Source: CAMDHY01 sp046156265
GTDB taxonomy: Bacteria > Pseudomonadota > Alphaproteobacteria > Rhizobiales > Segnochrobactraceae
NCBI RefSeq assembly: GCF_046156265.1
Contig: NZ_JAWDIR010000043.1
Coordinates: forward strand, 1 to 64,000
DNA: 64,000 nt
Direction of reading: 5' to 3'
Below the pieces are notes generated by a model, which saw only the letters and a list, made by a program, of their open reading frames with translations, was not told the DNA's origin and did not search any database. This document shows, one piece after another, positions 25,576 through 33,686 of this stretch. The first letter of the stretch is position 1, and every line of letters starts with the position of its first letter. Made by a program: the position numbers and the translations under genes.

Positions 25576-25617
25576 TGTTATTGATCATAACAATACATGA
25601 CGCGCGATCCCATGCAA
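25576..25617 (-). promoter_or_regulatory. Promoter and MarR-type operator for the hydratase-ligase operon
   Basis: On the minus strand TTGCAT (25612-25617) and TATTGT (25590-25595) are spaced by 16 bases. A 17-bp palindrome, TGTTATTGATCATAACA on the plus strand (25576-25592, 6-bp perfect arms), overlaps the -10 and start region, a classic repressor position. It is the counterpart of the element at 18253-18269. The remainder of the 339-base gap shows no further structure. Confidence 0.7.
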
Positions 25618-25756
25618 GCGGGAGCTCGAGGGGTGCGGTCGCGATAAGGGGGCGGGTGATTGTGCTCGCTGCCGGCGGACACCCGCACGGGGCCGTTAGT
25701 CTTCAGTGCAGGGTCTGCGATTAGATGCGCCAGTCCGGCGTCTCGGACATCGCCCG

Positions 25757-27955
25757 TCAGCGGAAGAGCGCCGGCTCCTGGTGGTGAGCGGTGGCCGCGT
25801 CCTGCGCGGCGAGCGCGATCAGCCGGTCGAGCGCCTCGCGATCAGCGAGGGCGGCGGCCTTCTCGCGCGGGCTGAGGGTGTCGAGGGCCTCGGCCAGGGT
25901 GGCGGCATCGTCGACCTTGGCGCGGGCGACGAGCCGCTCGGGTGCGACGTCGCCGCGCCTGCGGCGTCCGCCCTCGGGGAGCATGGCGCGGTGCAGCGCC
26001 AGAAGGTCGTCATCCGCCGCCAGCGCCTGAACGGCCTCGAGGTCCGGTGCGCTCGCCGGGGCCGCGAGCAGGGTGGCGAGGCTAGCGAGCTCCTCCGGCG
26101 GAGCCCGCTCTTCCGGCGTCGCGAGCAGCCCGATGCGTCCGAGGCCGACGCCGGCGGCGCGCGACGACGTCACCATGGCGAGCGGGATGGCGAGCAGCAG
26201 CCCGGCGACCACCGGGCTCATCCACAGAAGCAGCGGCAGCGAGATCGCCCAGGCGGCAGCTCCGAGAATGAGGCCCAGCAGCGTCGCCGGCCCGTAGAGG
26301 CGAACGAACTCCCCGAAGGGAACGCGACCGTCGTCGCGACGCTGGGCGCTCCAGCCGCCGTCGCGGCCGCGTAGCACGTCGGCGACGCACGCCGTCTGCA
26401 GCACCATCATCACCGGCGCCATCAGGCCGGTGATCAGCGTCTCGAGCAGCACCCCGCCGGTCGCCGCGAAGAGCCCCCCGAAGCCCCGGCGCCGGTTGGT
26501 ATCGAAGAGGAGGGCCGCGAGCGCGATGAGCTTCGGTGCGAGCAGCGCCCCCATCGTGGCGATGAACACCCAGGCGGCGCGGATCGGGTCCTGCGCTGGC
26601 CAGTCGGGGAACAGCGAGAAGCCGCCGGGGAAATAGTCCGGCGGCACAAAGCGCGCCTGCAGCGCCACCAGCAGGCCGGCGACGAGCATCATCAGCCACA
26701 GGGGTGCGGTGATGTAGCTGCCGATGCCGATGAGGAGGTGCAGGCGGCTCACCCAGTGCAGGCCTCGCGCCGGCAGGACACCGGCGTGCTGGAGGTTGCC
26801 CTGACACCAGCGCCGGTCCCGCACCACGAGGTCCGCGGCCGAGGACGGACCCTCCTCGTAGCTGCCGGCGAGCGAGGGCACGAGATGGACGGCCCAGCCG
26901 GCTCGCCGCAACAGCGCCGCCTCGATGAAGTCGTGGCTGAGGATGTGACCGCCGAAGGGCGGGGGGCCGGGCAGGTGAGGGAGGCCCGCCGCGTCGGCGA
27001 AGGCGCGGGTGCGGATGATGGCGTTGTGGCCCCAGTAGTTGCTCTCGCTGCCGTGCCAGGCGGCGAGCCCGTGGGCGAGCAGCGGCCCGTAGAGAGCGGC
27101 GGCGAACTGCTGGGTGCGGGCGAACAGCGTGCGACCGCGCACGATCGCCGGCAACGTCTGGATCAGCCCGACGCGGGAGTGCGCCTCCATCGCCGCAGCC
27201 ATCCGCACCATCGCCTCGCCGCGCATCACGCTGTCGGCATCGAGCACGATCATCGCCTCGTAGGCGCCGCCGAAGCGGCAGACCCATTCGGCGATGTTGC
27301 CGGCCTTGCGGTCGATGTTGTGCAGGCGTCGCCGATAGTAGAGCCCGCCACTGAAGCCTGCTTCCCGCAGCAGCTGCCGGTATGCATCCGCCTCCGCGAT
27401 CCAGACGTCGGCGTTGGTGGTGTCACTGAGGATGAAGGCGTCGAACCGGCCTCCGCGTCCTGTCACCTCGAGGGAGCGCAGGGTCGCGGCAAGGCCGGCG
27501 AAGACGCGTCGGGGGTCTTCGTTGTAGGTCGGCAGCAGCAGCGCCGTCCGGATCGAAACATCGGGCAATGGGCCGCGCGGGTCGATGCCGAGCGTCACGC
27601 CGCGCCCGTGCCGCAGCAGCCCTGGAATGCCGGCGAGCGCGCTGGTGAACGAGAAGGCGATCCAGCCGGAAAGAGCCACGAACAGGACGAGGACCGTGAT
27701 CTCGAGGCCGGTCAGCCCGCCGACGTCGAGCACCCGGTACATCTCGTAGGCGAAGGCCGCGGTCAGGCCGATGGCGGTGACGAGCAGGAGCGCCCGCCGC
27801 ACCGGCATGCTGAGGGGCGAGGTCTGGGGCCGGCCGGTGCCACCCGGTGCGCTCGCCAGCGACTGCACCGGCATGACCAGAGGCGCCTCCGGCGGCAGCG
27901 ACGGCGCCGGATCAGAGGGGCTCGGCTCGAGCCGGTGGAGCGCTACGGCGTCCAT
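25757..27955 (-). CDS. opgH: Glucans biosynthesis glucosyltransferase OpgH
   Basis: A 732-residue inner-membrane family 2 glycosyltransferase that builds the beta-1,2-glucan backbone of osmoregulated periplasmic glucans from UDP-glucose. It has two N-terminal helices (about 55-110), the cytoplasmic domain with LLPTYNEDPRRVFAG, VLDADSVM (D-x-D), GHILSHDFIEAALLRRAGW and RDRRWCQGNLQHAGV (R-x-x-R-W), then several C-terminal helices and a cytoplasmic tail. It is shorter than Escherichia coli MdoH (847), mainly at the termini. It overlaps the upstream MdoG-family gene by 13 bases. Confidence 0.93.
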   Translation of the reverse strand: MDAVALHRLEPSPSDPAPSLPPEAPLVMPVQSLASAPGGTGRPQTSPLSMPVRRALLLVTAIGLTAAFAYEMYRVLDVGGLTGLEITVLVLFVALSGWIAFSFTSALAGIPGLLRHGRGVTLGIDPRGPLPDVSIRTALLLPTYNEDPRRVFAGLAATLRSLEVTGRGGRFDAFILSDTTNADVWIAEADAYRQLLREAGFSGGLYYRRRLHNIDRKAGNIAEWVCRFGGAYEAMIVLDADSVMRGEAMVRMAAAMEAHSRVGLIQTLPAIVRGRTLFARTQQFAAALYGPLLAHGLAAWHGSESNYWGHNAIIRTRAFADAAGLPHLPGPPPFGGHILSHDFIEAALLRRAGWAVHLVPSLAGSYEEGPSSAADLVVRDRRWCQGNLQHAGVLPARGLHWVSRLHLLIGIGSYITAPLWLMMLVAGLLVALQARFVPPDYFPGGFSLFPDWPAQDPIRAAWVFIATMGALLAPKLIALAALLFDTNRRRGFGGLFAATGGVLLETLITGLMAPVMMVLQTACVADVLRGRDGGWSAQRRDDGRVPFGEFVRLYGPATLLGLILGAAAWAISLPLLLWMSPVVAGLLLAIPLAMVTSSRAAGVGLGRIGLLATPEERAPPEELASLATLLAAPASAPDLEAVQALAADDDLLALHRAMLPEGGRRRRGDVAPERLVARAKVDDAATLAEALDTLSPREKAAALADREALDRLIALAAQDAATAHHQEPALFR

Positions 27956-29466
27956 CGGTAAAGCCAGACTTCGGACACTCGGCGGTCGCCGCGCATCACC
28001 GTGGCGCGCAGCTCCGAGAGGGCCACCCCATCGACCGCCAGGTCGAAGGCGAGCCGGAGCCCGCCGATCTCGGGATTGGGATAGAGTACGAGGTTGCGTA
28101 TCTCGCCGGCGCTGGCGCTGACGTCGGCCGTCAGGCCCTCCAGCGCATCCGGCCGCGCGCCTTCGCCGATGAGATCGAGGACGAAGTGGCGGGTGCCCTG
28201 GCGGTTGCCGACCCGCGTCTGTCCGACGACGATCGCCGGCTTGTCGCCGGGCCGGTCCCAGCCCCAGTGGAGGCGGTAGGTGTAGGAGTATTCGCCACCC
28301 CGAGAAAGCGTCTCGCGCGGGCGCCAGAAGGCGACGATGTTGTCGTGGATCTCCTCCGTCGTCGGAATCTCGACGAGATGGACGGCGCCCGGCCCCCAGT
28401 CGCCGATCGGTTCCACCCAGACGCTCGGGCGGCGCTCGTAGCGGGCCTCCAGGTCCTGGTAGTCGAAGAAGGACCGTCGCCGCTGCATCAGCCCGAAGCC
28501 GCGGGGACCGGCGTCGCTGAAGACGCTGATCTGCAGTTCCCGCGGATTGACGAGGGGGCGCCAAATGATCTCGTCGCGCGCGGTGGCGATAGCGAGGCCG
28601 TCGGCGTCACCGGCGGCGGGCCGGTAGTCGTCGATGCCGTCACGGTCGTTCGGCCCGAACATGAACATGCTGGTGAGGGGGGCGAGGCCCGGCTTCTCGA
28701 TGTCGCGGCGCGGGTAGAGCGTCATCTCCACCGCCATGTTGGTGCTCTCACCGGGGCGGATGGTGAAGCGGTAGGCGCCGGTGCAACTCGGGCTGTCCAA
28801 GAGCGCGTGTACGACGATCGTCTCCGCCCCCTCGCGCGGCTCCTCCACCCAGAATGCCTTGAAGAGCGGAAACTCCTCGCCGCCCGGAGCGGCGGTGTCG
28901 ATCGCCAGGCCGCGGGCCGAGGTGCCGTAGATCTGGTCGCGGCCGATGCCGCGGAAATAGCTCGCGCCCTGGAAGGCGGCGATCTCGTCGAACGTGTCGG
29001 CCCGGTTCATCGGCCCATGCAGCCGCAGGCCGGAGAAGGCGAGGTCGAGGCGCGGATCGGGCGCGGCGACGCCGTTCTCGTAGCGGAACATCTCCGGATC
29101 GTAGGCGAGGGCCCGGGAGCGGCCGTTGCTGACGATGTAGACGTCGACCCGGTCGCGGAACAGGAAGCCGCGCGAGAACAGCTGCATCTCGAAGCGCGAG
29201 CCGGTGCCGTGCCAGAGCGCACGGTCCCGGTTGAAGCGGATGTTGCGGTAGTCGTCGTAGGAGAGCTTGTCGAGCTGCGGCGGCAGGCTTCGGTCGGGGA
29301 CGACGTAGTCCTTCCCCGCCAGCTCGCGCGCCAGCGTGCGGACGCTCGCAGCGTCGAACGGGATGCTGTCGTCCTGGGCCGTCGCCGCGCCCCTCGTCAG
29401 CGCCCAGGCCGGCAGCCCCGCAACGGCCATGCCGCCCACGAGCCCGATGAAATCGCGCCTTCGCAT
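27943..29466 (-). CDS. Periplasmic glucan biosynthesis protein, MdoG/OpgG-OpgD family
   Basis: A 507-residue exported protein of the MdoG family, needed for glucan assembly or branching in the periplasm. The N-terminus MRRRDFIGLVGGMAVAGLPAWA has a Tat-like pattern, which favours OpgD over OpgG. Family stretches include LPPQLDKLSYDDYRNIRFNRDRALWHGTGSRFEMQLFSRGFLF, FQGASYFRGIGRDQIYGTSARGLAIDTA, SMFMFGPNDRDGIDDYRP and the C-terminal YRLHWGWD. ATG 29466 is preceded by GAGGGG. It forms an operon with opgH. Confidence 0.92.
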   Translation of the reverse strand: MRRRDFIGLVGGMAVAGLPAWALTRGAATAQDDSIPFDAASVRTLARELAGKDYVVPDRSLPPQLDKLSYDDYRNIRFNRDRALWHGTGSRFEMQLFSRGFLFRDRVDVYIVSNGRSRALAYDPEMFRYENGVAAPDPRLDLAFSGLRLHGPMNRADTFDEIAAFQGASYFRGIGRDQIYGTSARGLAIDTAAPGGEEFPLFKAFWVEEPREGAETIVVHALLDSPSCTGAYRFTIRPGESTNMAVEMTLYPRRDIEKPGLAPLTSMFMFGPNDRDGIDDYRPAAGDADGLAIATARDEIIWRPLVNPRELQISVFSDAGPRGFGLMQRRRSFFDYQDLEARYERRPSVWVEPIGDWGPGAVHLVEIPTTEEIHDNIVAFWRPRETLSRGGEYSYTYRLHWGWDRPGDKPAIVVGQTRVGNRQGTRHFVLDLIGEGARPDALEGLTADVSASAGEIRNLVLYPNPEIGGLRLAFDLAVDGVALSELRATVMRGDRRVSEVWLYRWTP

Positions 29467-29514
29467 TGTCCCCTCGGCTCCCGCGCCACCACAGCGGGCA
29501 GGAGGCCCGCGCCT

Positions 29515-29535
29515 CGCTCTCAATGTTCGAGAGCG
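29515..29535 (-). promoter_or_regulatory. Small inverted repeat in the glucan operon leader
   Basis: CGCTCTC and GAGAGCG (7-bp arms, 7-base spacer) lie about 50 bases upstream of the MdoG-family start. It may be an operator or leader hairpin; no regulator is indicated. Confidence 0.3.
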
Positions 29536-29640
29536 GGCGGAGTTCCAGAGACGGGACTAAGCCGTTGGTCGCGGTGGCGTGGGCCGCGCCGCGAACGGGC
29601 AGACGAGAGCGCGTGGCCAGCGGCCGAGCGCGGGGGACAA

Positions 29641-29674
29641 CCCCTCAGGCCGGTCCGGGTTCCGGCCCGAGGGG
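29641..29674 (-). terminator. Terminator hairpin after the cupin gene
   Basis: Arms CCCCTC-A-GGCCGG and CCGGCC-C-GAGGGG form a long stem with one mismatch, starting ten bases after the cupin stop on the minus strand, followed by TTGTC. It separates the cupin from the glucan operon. Confidence 0.6.
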
Positions 29675-29684
29675 CTGGCGGCGG

Positions 29685-30083
29685 TCAGCCGCCGAGGTAG
29701 TCCTTCTCCGCCACCGGCTCGGCCCAGTCGATGTGGCGGCCGTCGAGGCGCTCGGCGATGGCGACGTGGGTGACGCTGGTGGTGGCGGTACCGCCGTGCC
29801 AGTGGCGCTCGCCGGGGGCGAACCAGACGACGTCGCCCGGCCGGATCTCCATCCGCTCGCCGCCCTCCCGCTGCGCCCAGCCGAGGCCGGCGGTGACGAC
29901 GAGGGTCTGGCCGAGCGGATGCGTGTGCCAGTGGGTGCGGGCGCCGGGCTCGAAGGTGACGGTCGAGCCGGAGACGCGGGCGGGATCGGGGGCGTCGAAG
30001 GGGTTGTCGCGCCACACCGTGCCGGTGAAGTACTCGTTCGATGCCCGGGCCGAGGGCCGCGAGCCGTTTCGTTTCAGGTCCAT
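29685..30083 (-). CDS. Cupin protein resembling Mn-dependent hydroxynitrile lyases
   Basis: A 132-residue single-domain cupin. Length and sequence match the bacterial cupin hydroxynitrile lyase group (such as the Granulicella tundricola enzyme): FTGTVWRDNPFDAPDPARVSG, FEPGARTHWHTHPLGQTLVV, GWAQREGG and DVVWFAPGERHWHG. The metal ligands fall at the same numbers as in that enzyme: His53, His55, Gln59 and His94. The group also has members without known lyase activity, so the reaction is a prediction. GGAGG lies 7 bases before ATG 30083. It follows the nitrilase-superfamily gene after a hairpin. Confidence 0.8.
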   Translation of the reverse strand: MDLKRNGSRPSARASNEYFTGTVWRDNPFDAPDPARVSGSTVTFEPGARTHWHTHPLGQTLVVTAGLGWAQREGGERMEIRPGDVVWFAPGERHWHGGTATTSVTHVAIAERLDGRHIDWAEPVAEKDYLGG

Positions 30084-30157
30084 CGTGATTCCTCCGGGAT
30101 CGTCCCGGCGGCACCCTATCACCACCACGGCGGCGGGAAATCGGGCAGGGCGGCGCT

Positions 30158-30195
30158 GCGGCGGGCGGACAGGGGGGGAGGCGTCCGCCCGCCGC
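30158..30195 (-). terminator. Strong 13-bp hairpin between the C-N hydrolase and cupin genes
   Basis: GCGGCGGGCGGAC pairs with GTCCGCCCGCCGC around a 12-base loop immediately after the hydrolase stop. It could reduce read-through or stabilise the upstream message. Confidence 0.5.
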
Positions 30196-30196
30196 C

Positions 30197-31081
30197 TCAG
30201 CGCCAGCCGGGCTTGGCGGTGCTGCCGAGCATGGTGCCGTAGACGTCGTCGCGGCGGTCTCGCAAAGGCTGGTTGAAGTCGTTCCAGTTCCGCTTGCGGC
30301 GGGCGTCGGCGAGATTGAGCGTCGCCACCAGAACCTCCTCGCGGTCGTAGCTCGCGGGGCCAGCGACGGGCCAGCCGGTCTGCGAGACGATCAGGCTCTG
30401 GCCGATGAAGGGCTGGCCGCGCTCGGTGCCGACGCGGTCGGCGCAGACGACGAAGACCGAGTTGCAGTGGGCGGCGCCCATCACGACGATGTTCGCCATC
30501 GCCTCGCGGCTCGGGTCCTGGCCGGGGATCGGCACCCAGTTGGTCGGCACGCAGACGACCTCCGCGCCCTGCAGGGCGGCGAGGCGGAAGCTCTCGGGGA
30601 ACCAGCAGTCGTAGCAGATGTGGCAGCCGAGCCGGCCGAGCGGCGTGTCGAAGACGGGGAAGCCGAGGTCGCCGGGGGTGAAGTAGAGCGCCTCGTCGGC
30701 CCACAGGTGCACCTTGCGGAAGCGCCCGATGAAGCCCTGCGGCCCGAGGATGACGGCGGAGTTGTAGAGGCGATCGCCGTCACGCTCGGTGATGCCGGCG
30801 ACGATGTGGACGCCGAGGCGGGCGGCTGCCTCGAGCCAGCGGCGCGTCGACGGGCCATCGGGGATCTCCTCGGCGAGGGACCGCGCCTCCTGGCGGCTCT
30901 CGAAGACGTAGCCGGTGTTGCAGAGCTCCGGCAGCACGACGAGCTCGGCGCCCCGGCCGGCGGCCTCCTCGATGAGGGCGATCGAGCGGGCGAGGTTGCG
31001 CTCGACCTCGCCGATGCGCGGCTCCATCTGGATGCTCGCGACCGTCACGGCCGCCTCGGGCTTGCGCTCTGCGTCAGTCAC
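30197..31081 (-). CDS. Nitrilase-superfamily carbon-nitrogen hydrolase
   Basis: A 294-residue amidase/nitrilase-superfamily enzyme. Triad residues are Glu in LVVLPELCNTGY, Lys in GRFRKVHLW and Cys in GCHICYDCWFPE. It resembles the amidase and N-carbamoyl-amine hydrolase branches more than the true nitrilases (compare 10353-11441). The substrate is open: an amide, carbamoyl compound or nitrile. GTG 31081 with GGGAGAGG upstream was chosen as the start. It is cotranscribed after the XRE-cupin regulator and before the hydroxynitrile-lyase-like cupin. Confidence 0.87.
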   Translation of the reverse strand: MTDAERKPEAAVTVASIQMEPRIGEVERNLARSIALIEEAAGRGAELVVLPELCNTGYVFESRQEARSLAEEIPDGPSTRRWLEAAARLGVHIVAGITERDGDRLYNSAVILGPQGFIGRFRKVHLWADEALYFTPGDLGFPVFDTPLGRLGCHICYDCWFPESFRLAALQGAEVVCVPTNWVPIPGQDPSREAMANIVVMGAAHCNSVFVVCADRVGTERGQPFIGQSLIVSQTGWPVAGPASYDREEVLVATLNLADARRKRNWNDFNQPLRDRRDDVYGTMLGSTAKPGWR

Positions 31082-31124
31082 GGCCTCTCCCTTCCGCGCG
31101 ACCCGGCGGGCACGCACCGAGTGA

Positions 31125-31733
31125 TCAGAATGTCGGCGGCGTGTTCACCCAGAAGATGCTGGCGCGCTCGCTGCCGGGATTGCGGTAGTGGTGCGGGATG
31201 TCGGAATCGAAGACGAAGGCGTCGCCGGCGCCGAGCCGGAAGGTGCGCTCGCCGACCGTCAGATCGACCTCGCCCGCGATGACGTAGCCGACCTCCTCGC
31301 CGACGTGGCGGATCGGGCCGGCGCTCTCGCCGCCCTTGTCGATGTGGTGGATGTTGCACTGCAGGAGATGGCCGGCGGAGTAGGGGATCACCCGCTCCAG
31401 CGTGATGCGGTCGCCGCGGCGGAGCGAATCGAGGGCGATCAGCGGCCGGGCTCCCTGGCGGAAGATGATGCCCTCCTCGCCGTCGACCTCCTCGAACATC
31501 CAGCCGATGTTGGTCTGCAGCACCTCGACGAGGCGGTGCAGCATCGGCAGGGACGGGGAGGCCTTGCCGTTCTCGATCTTCGACAAGAGGCTTTCCGAGC
31601 AGGCGGCGTGATCGGCGAGCGCCTTCAGCGTCAGTCCGCGCGTCTGCCGGGCGAGCTTCAGCCGCGTGCCGAGACGGCTCGCTGCCGCGGCGGCCGCGTC
31701 CTCGCTCGTCTTCGGCTGCTTCACGACGGCCAT
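31125..31733 (-). CDS. XRE-family regulator with C-terminal cupin (PuuR-like)
   Basis: A 202-residue regulator. The helix-turn-helix (about 20-75: LGTRLKLARQTRGLTLKALADHAACSESLLSKIENGKASPSLPMLHRLVEVL) is joined to a cupin sensor domain (HVGEEVGYVIAGEVDLTVGERTFRLGAGDAFVFDSDIPHHYRNPG). Such proteins repress amine and amino-acid catabolism and sense a small metabolite. ATG 31733 follows GAGGAG. It is divergent from the ABC importer operon, and the palindrome at 31808-31822 is its likely site. Confidence 0.88.
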   Translation of the reverse strand: MAVVKQPKTSEDAAAAAASRLGTRLKLARQTRGLTLKALADHAACSESLLSKIENGKASPSLPMLHRLVEVLQTNIGWMFEEVDGEEGIIFRQGARPLIALDSLRRGDRITLERVIPYSAGHLLQCNIHHIDKGGESAGPIRHVGEEVGYVIAGEVDLTVGERTFRLGAGDAFVFDSDIPHHYRNPGSERASIFWVNTPPTF

Positions 31734-31797
31734 CGCGCTCCTCGGCCCACGCCCGGGCGGCGATCCGCACCGGTGTCGACAGGACTCTTCAATAACA

Positions 31798-31822
31798 TTG
31801 ACATCCATTCAAGTCTCTTGAA
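31798..31822. promoter_or_regulatory. Divergent promoter region with TTCAAG-TCT-CTTGAA operator
   Basis: A perfect 15-bp inverted repeat TTCAAGTCTCTTGAA (31808-31822) lies between the divergent regulator and importer genes. On the plus strand TTGACA (31798-31803) sits directly before it, so a bound repressor would occupy the promoter spacer. The downstream 140 bases to the importer start show GC-rich hairpins but no riboswitch match. Confidence 0.6.
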
Positions 31823-31963
31823 AAGTGCTGGCCATCGCGGCGTGGCGTGCGACCGCACGGGGGGCCTGCCGAGGCGAACGCCTCCGCCGGCTGACGGCGG
31901 GCGCCGCACCGCATCCCCACTCGACCACACGCCCCGACACGCAGAACCAGAGGACGGAACCCG

Positions 31964-32962
31964 ATGCTCGACCTGACGCGCCGCACCCTTCTCGCAGGCC
32001 TCGCCGCCGCGACCTGCCTGATCGCCCCGATGCTGCCCGCACCCGCGGCGGCGGCGGAGCTGAAAAAGATCACCTTCGTGCAGGAATGGCCGGTTCCGGA
32101 TGGCTTCTGGATCCCCTGGATCCTCGGCTCGAAGAAGGGCTTCTATGCGGAGGAGGGTATCGAGATCGAGATCGTCGTACCGCCGACGGTGGCCGACACC
32201 ATGAAGTTCCTCGGCACCGGCCGCGCCGACGTCGCCTTCACGACGGTGATGGACGTGATCTTCGCCCGCGGCGAGCAGGCGCCGGTGGTGGCCATCGCCC
32301 GCTACGGCCGCGCCAACAACTGGGGCATCCTGTCGGCCGAGGGCAAGCCGCTGACGGTGGCGGAGCTGAAGGGCAAGCGCATCGGCATCTACAACGACGC
32401 GTGGACGAAGGCGCAGCTCGAGATGATGCTCGCCGACGCGCAGCTGACGCTCGATGACGTCGAGATGGTTGCCGCCGCCGACGACACCGTGCCGCTTCTG
32501 CTGCAGGAGCGCGTCGACGCCATCACCGGCATCACCAACGCCGAGGGCACCGGCATGGCGACCACCGGCGGCCAGACGCCGGAGTTCCTGCCGGCGATCG
32601 AACACGGCGTGCCGAACACGCCGATCTTCATGCTCGCCGGCAACGAGGAATGGCTGAAGGCCAATCCCGACCTCGCCAAGGCCTTCCTGCGCGCGACGCG
32701 CAAGAGCATCGGCTACGCCACCGAGCACCCGGACGAGGGCATCGCCGCCTTCCAGGAGCTCTATGCCAAGGCCTACGACGAGAAGTTCATCACCCAGCAG
32801 TGGAAGGACACCATCCCGCTGTTCGGCGCGATGTCCGACGACCTGATGGTCAACGACCCGGCCCCGTGGGCGGAGCTCCTGGACGCGCTCGTCAAGTTCA
32901 ATGTGGTGAACTCCGTCGAGGCGCCCGACAGCTACTTCACCAACGCCTACCTCGCGCAGTGA
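31964..32962 (+). CDS. ABC transporter substrate-binding protein, NMT1/THI5-like (SsuA/TauA fold)
   Basis: A 332-residue periplasmic binding protein with a Tat-like signal (RRTLLAGLAAATCLIAP, cleavage near AAAAE). The NMT1/THI5 pattern appears in KKITFVQEWPVPDGFWIPWILGSKKGFYAEEGIEIEIVVPP and GKRIGIYNDAWTKAQLEMMLADAQLTLDDVEMV. Family ligands include aliphatic sulfonates, pyrimidine precursors and nitriles or amides; here the ligand is unknown but nitrogen-compound uptake fits the neighbours. Confidence 0.9.
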   Translation: MLDLTRRTLLAGLAAATCLIAPMLPAPAAAAELKKITFVQEWPVPDGFWIPWILGSKKGFYAEEGIEIEIVVPPTVADTMKFLGTGRADVAFTTVMDVIFARGEQAPVVAIARYGRANNWGILSAEGKPLTVAELKGKRIGIYNDAWTKAQLEMMLADAQLTLDDVEMVAAADDTVPLLLQERVDAITGITNAEGTGMATTGGQTPEFLPAIEHGVPNTPIFMLAGNEEWLKANPDLAKAFLRATRKSIGYATEHPDEGIAAFQELYAKAYDEKFITQQWKDTIPLFGAMSDDLMVNDPAPWAELLDALVKFNVVNSVEAPDSYFTNAYLAQ

Positions 32963-32969
32963 CGGGCCG

Positions 32970-33686
32970 ATGACGGCTCAGCACTCCGTGACACGCATCG
33001 CGCCGGCCTGGGACTATCGTCCCGGGCCGGACGTCGCCTTCGCCCCGCCACCCGGCCTGGTGGCGGCGCAGAAGATTGCAAAGGGCGCGGCCGCTGCCGG
33101 TGTCGCGGCCGCGGTCGCCGGGGCCACCGAGCAGGACATCGAGCGCGCCGTCTCGGCGTACCTGGCGGGCGCCGGCGTCGCGCACGTCTGGACGATCACC
33201 AATGTCGGCGTCGGCGCCAACACCCGCGTCTGCTTCCCGACCAACCCGCCGACGACGCTCGCCGCCGCCGAGCGCGATGTCGCGATGATCGACGTCCACC
33301 CGATCACCGCCGACGGCTCGTGGGGCGACTGCACCCGCTGCCGCGTCATCGGCGACTGGCCGGAGGCGACCGAGGCGCTGGCCGACCTCGAGCGCATCCA
33401 CCGCGATACCCTCGCGCTCTGCCGGCCGGGAATGCCGGCGCAGGAGCTGTTCGGAGAATCGCAGCGGCGTCTGATCGCCGAGGGCTTCGAGCTCCTCGAC
33501 CTGCTCGGCAATATCGGGCATTCCTTAACGGCCGGAGCGGCTTACCTCCACAACTTCATCGACGCCGGCAACGCCACGCCGATGTGGGGCGCCTGGGCGA
33601 TCGAGCCTTTCGCGGCGCGCGGCGACGTCGCCGTGAAGGTGGAAGACCTCGTCTGGTTCGGCCGTGACGCCTGCACCGTCCTCTGA
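32970..33686 (+). CDS. M24-family metallopeptidase-like protein
   Basis: A 238-residue pita-bread-fold protein without the N-terminal domain of prolidases. The five metal ligands can be placed: Asp in MIDVHP, Asp in WGDCTR, His in NIGHSL, Glu in WAIEPF and Glu in KVEDLVWF. It starts seven bases after the binding protein gene and overlaps the ATPase gene by 23 bases, so it belongs to the importer operon. It may hydrolyse the imported amide, ester or peptide-like compound; this is inference. Confidence 0.82.
   Translation: MTAQHSVTRIAPAWDYRPGPDVAFAPPPGLVAAQKIAKGAAAAGVAAAVAGATEQDIERAVSAYLAGAGVAHVWTITNVGVGANTRVCFPTNPPTTLAAAERDVAMIDVHPITADGSWGDCTRCRVIGDWPEATEALADLERIHRDTLALCRPGMPAQELFGESQRRLIAEGFELLDLLGNIGHSLTAGAAYLHNFIDAGNATPMWGAWAIEPFAARGDVAVKVEDLVWFGRDACTVL

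Noticed and set aside
31858..31963. Possible TPP riboswitch before the NMT1/THI5-like binding protein
   Set aside because: GC-rich hairpins and a GGCTGA string are present, but the CTGAGA and CCTGATC-type conserved elements are missing.
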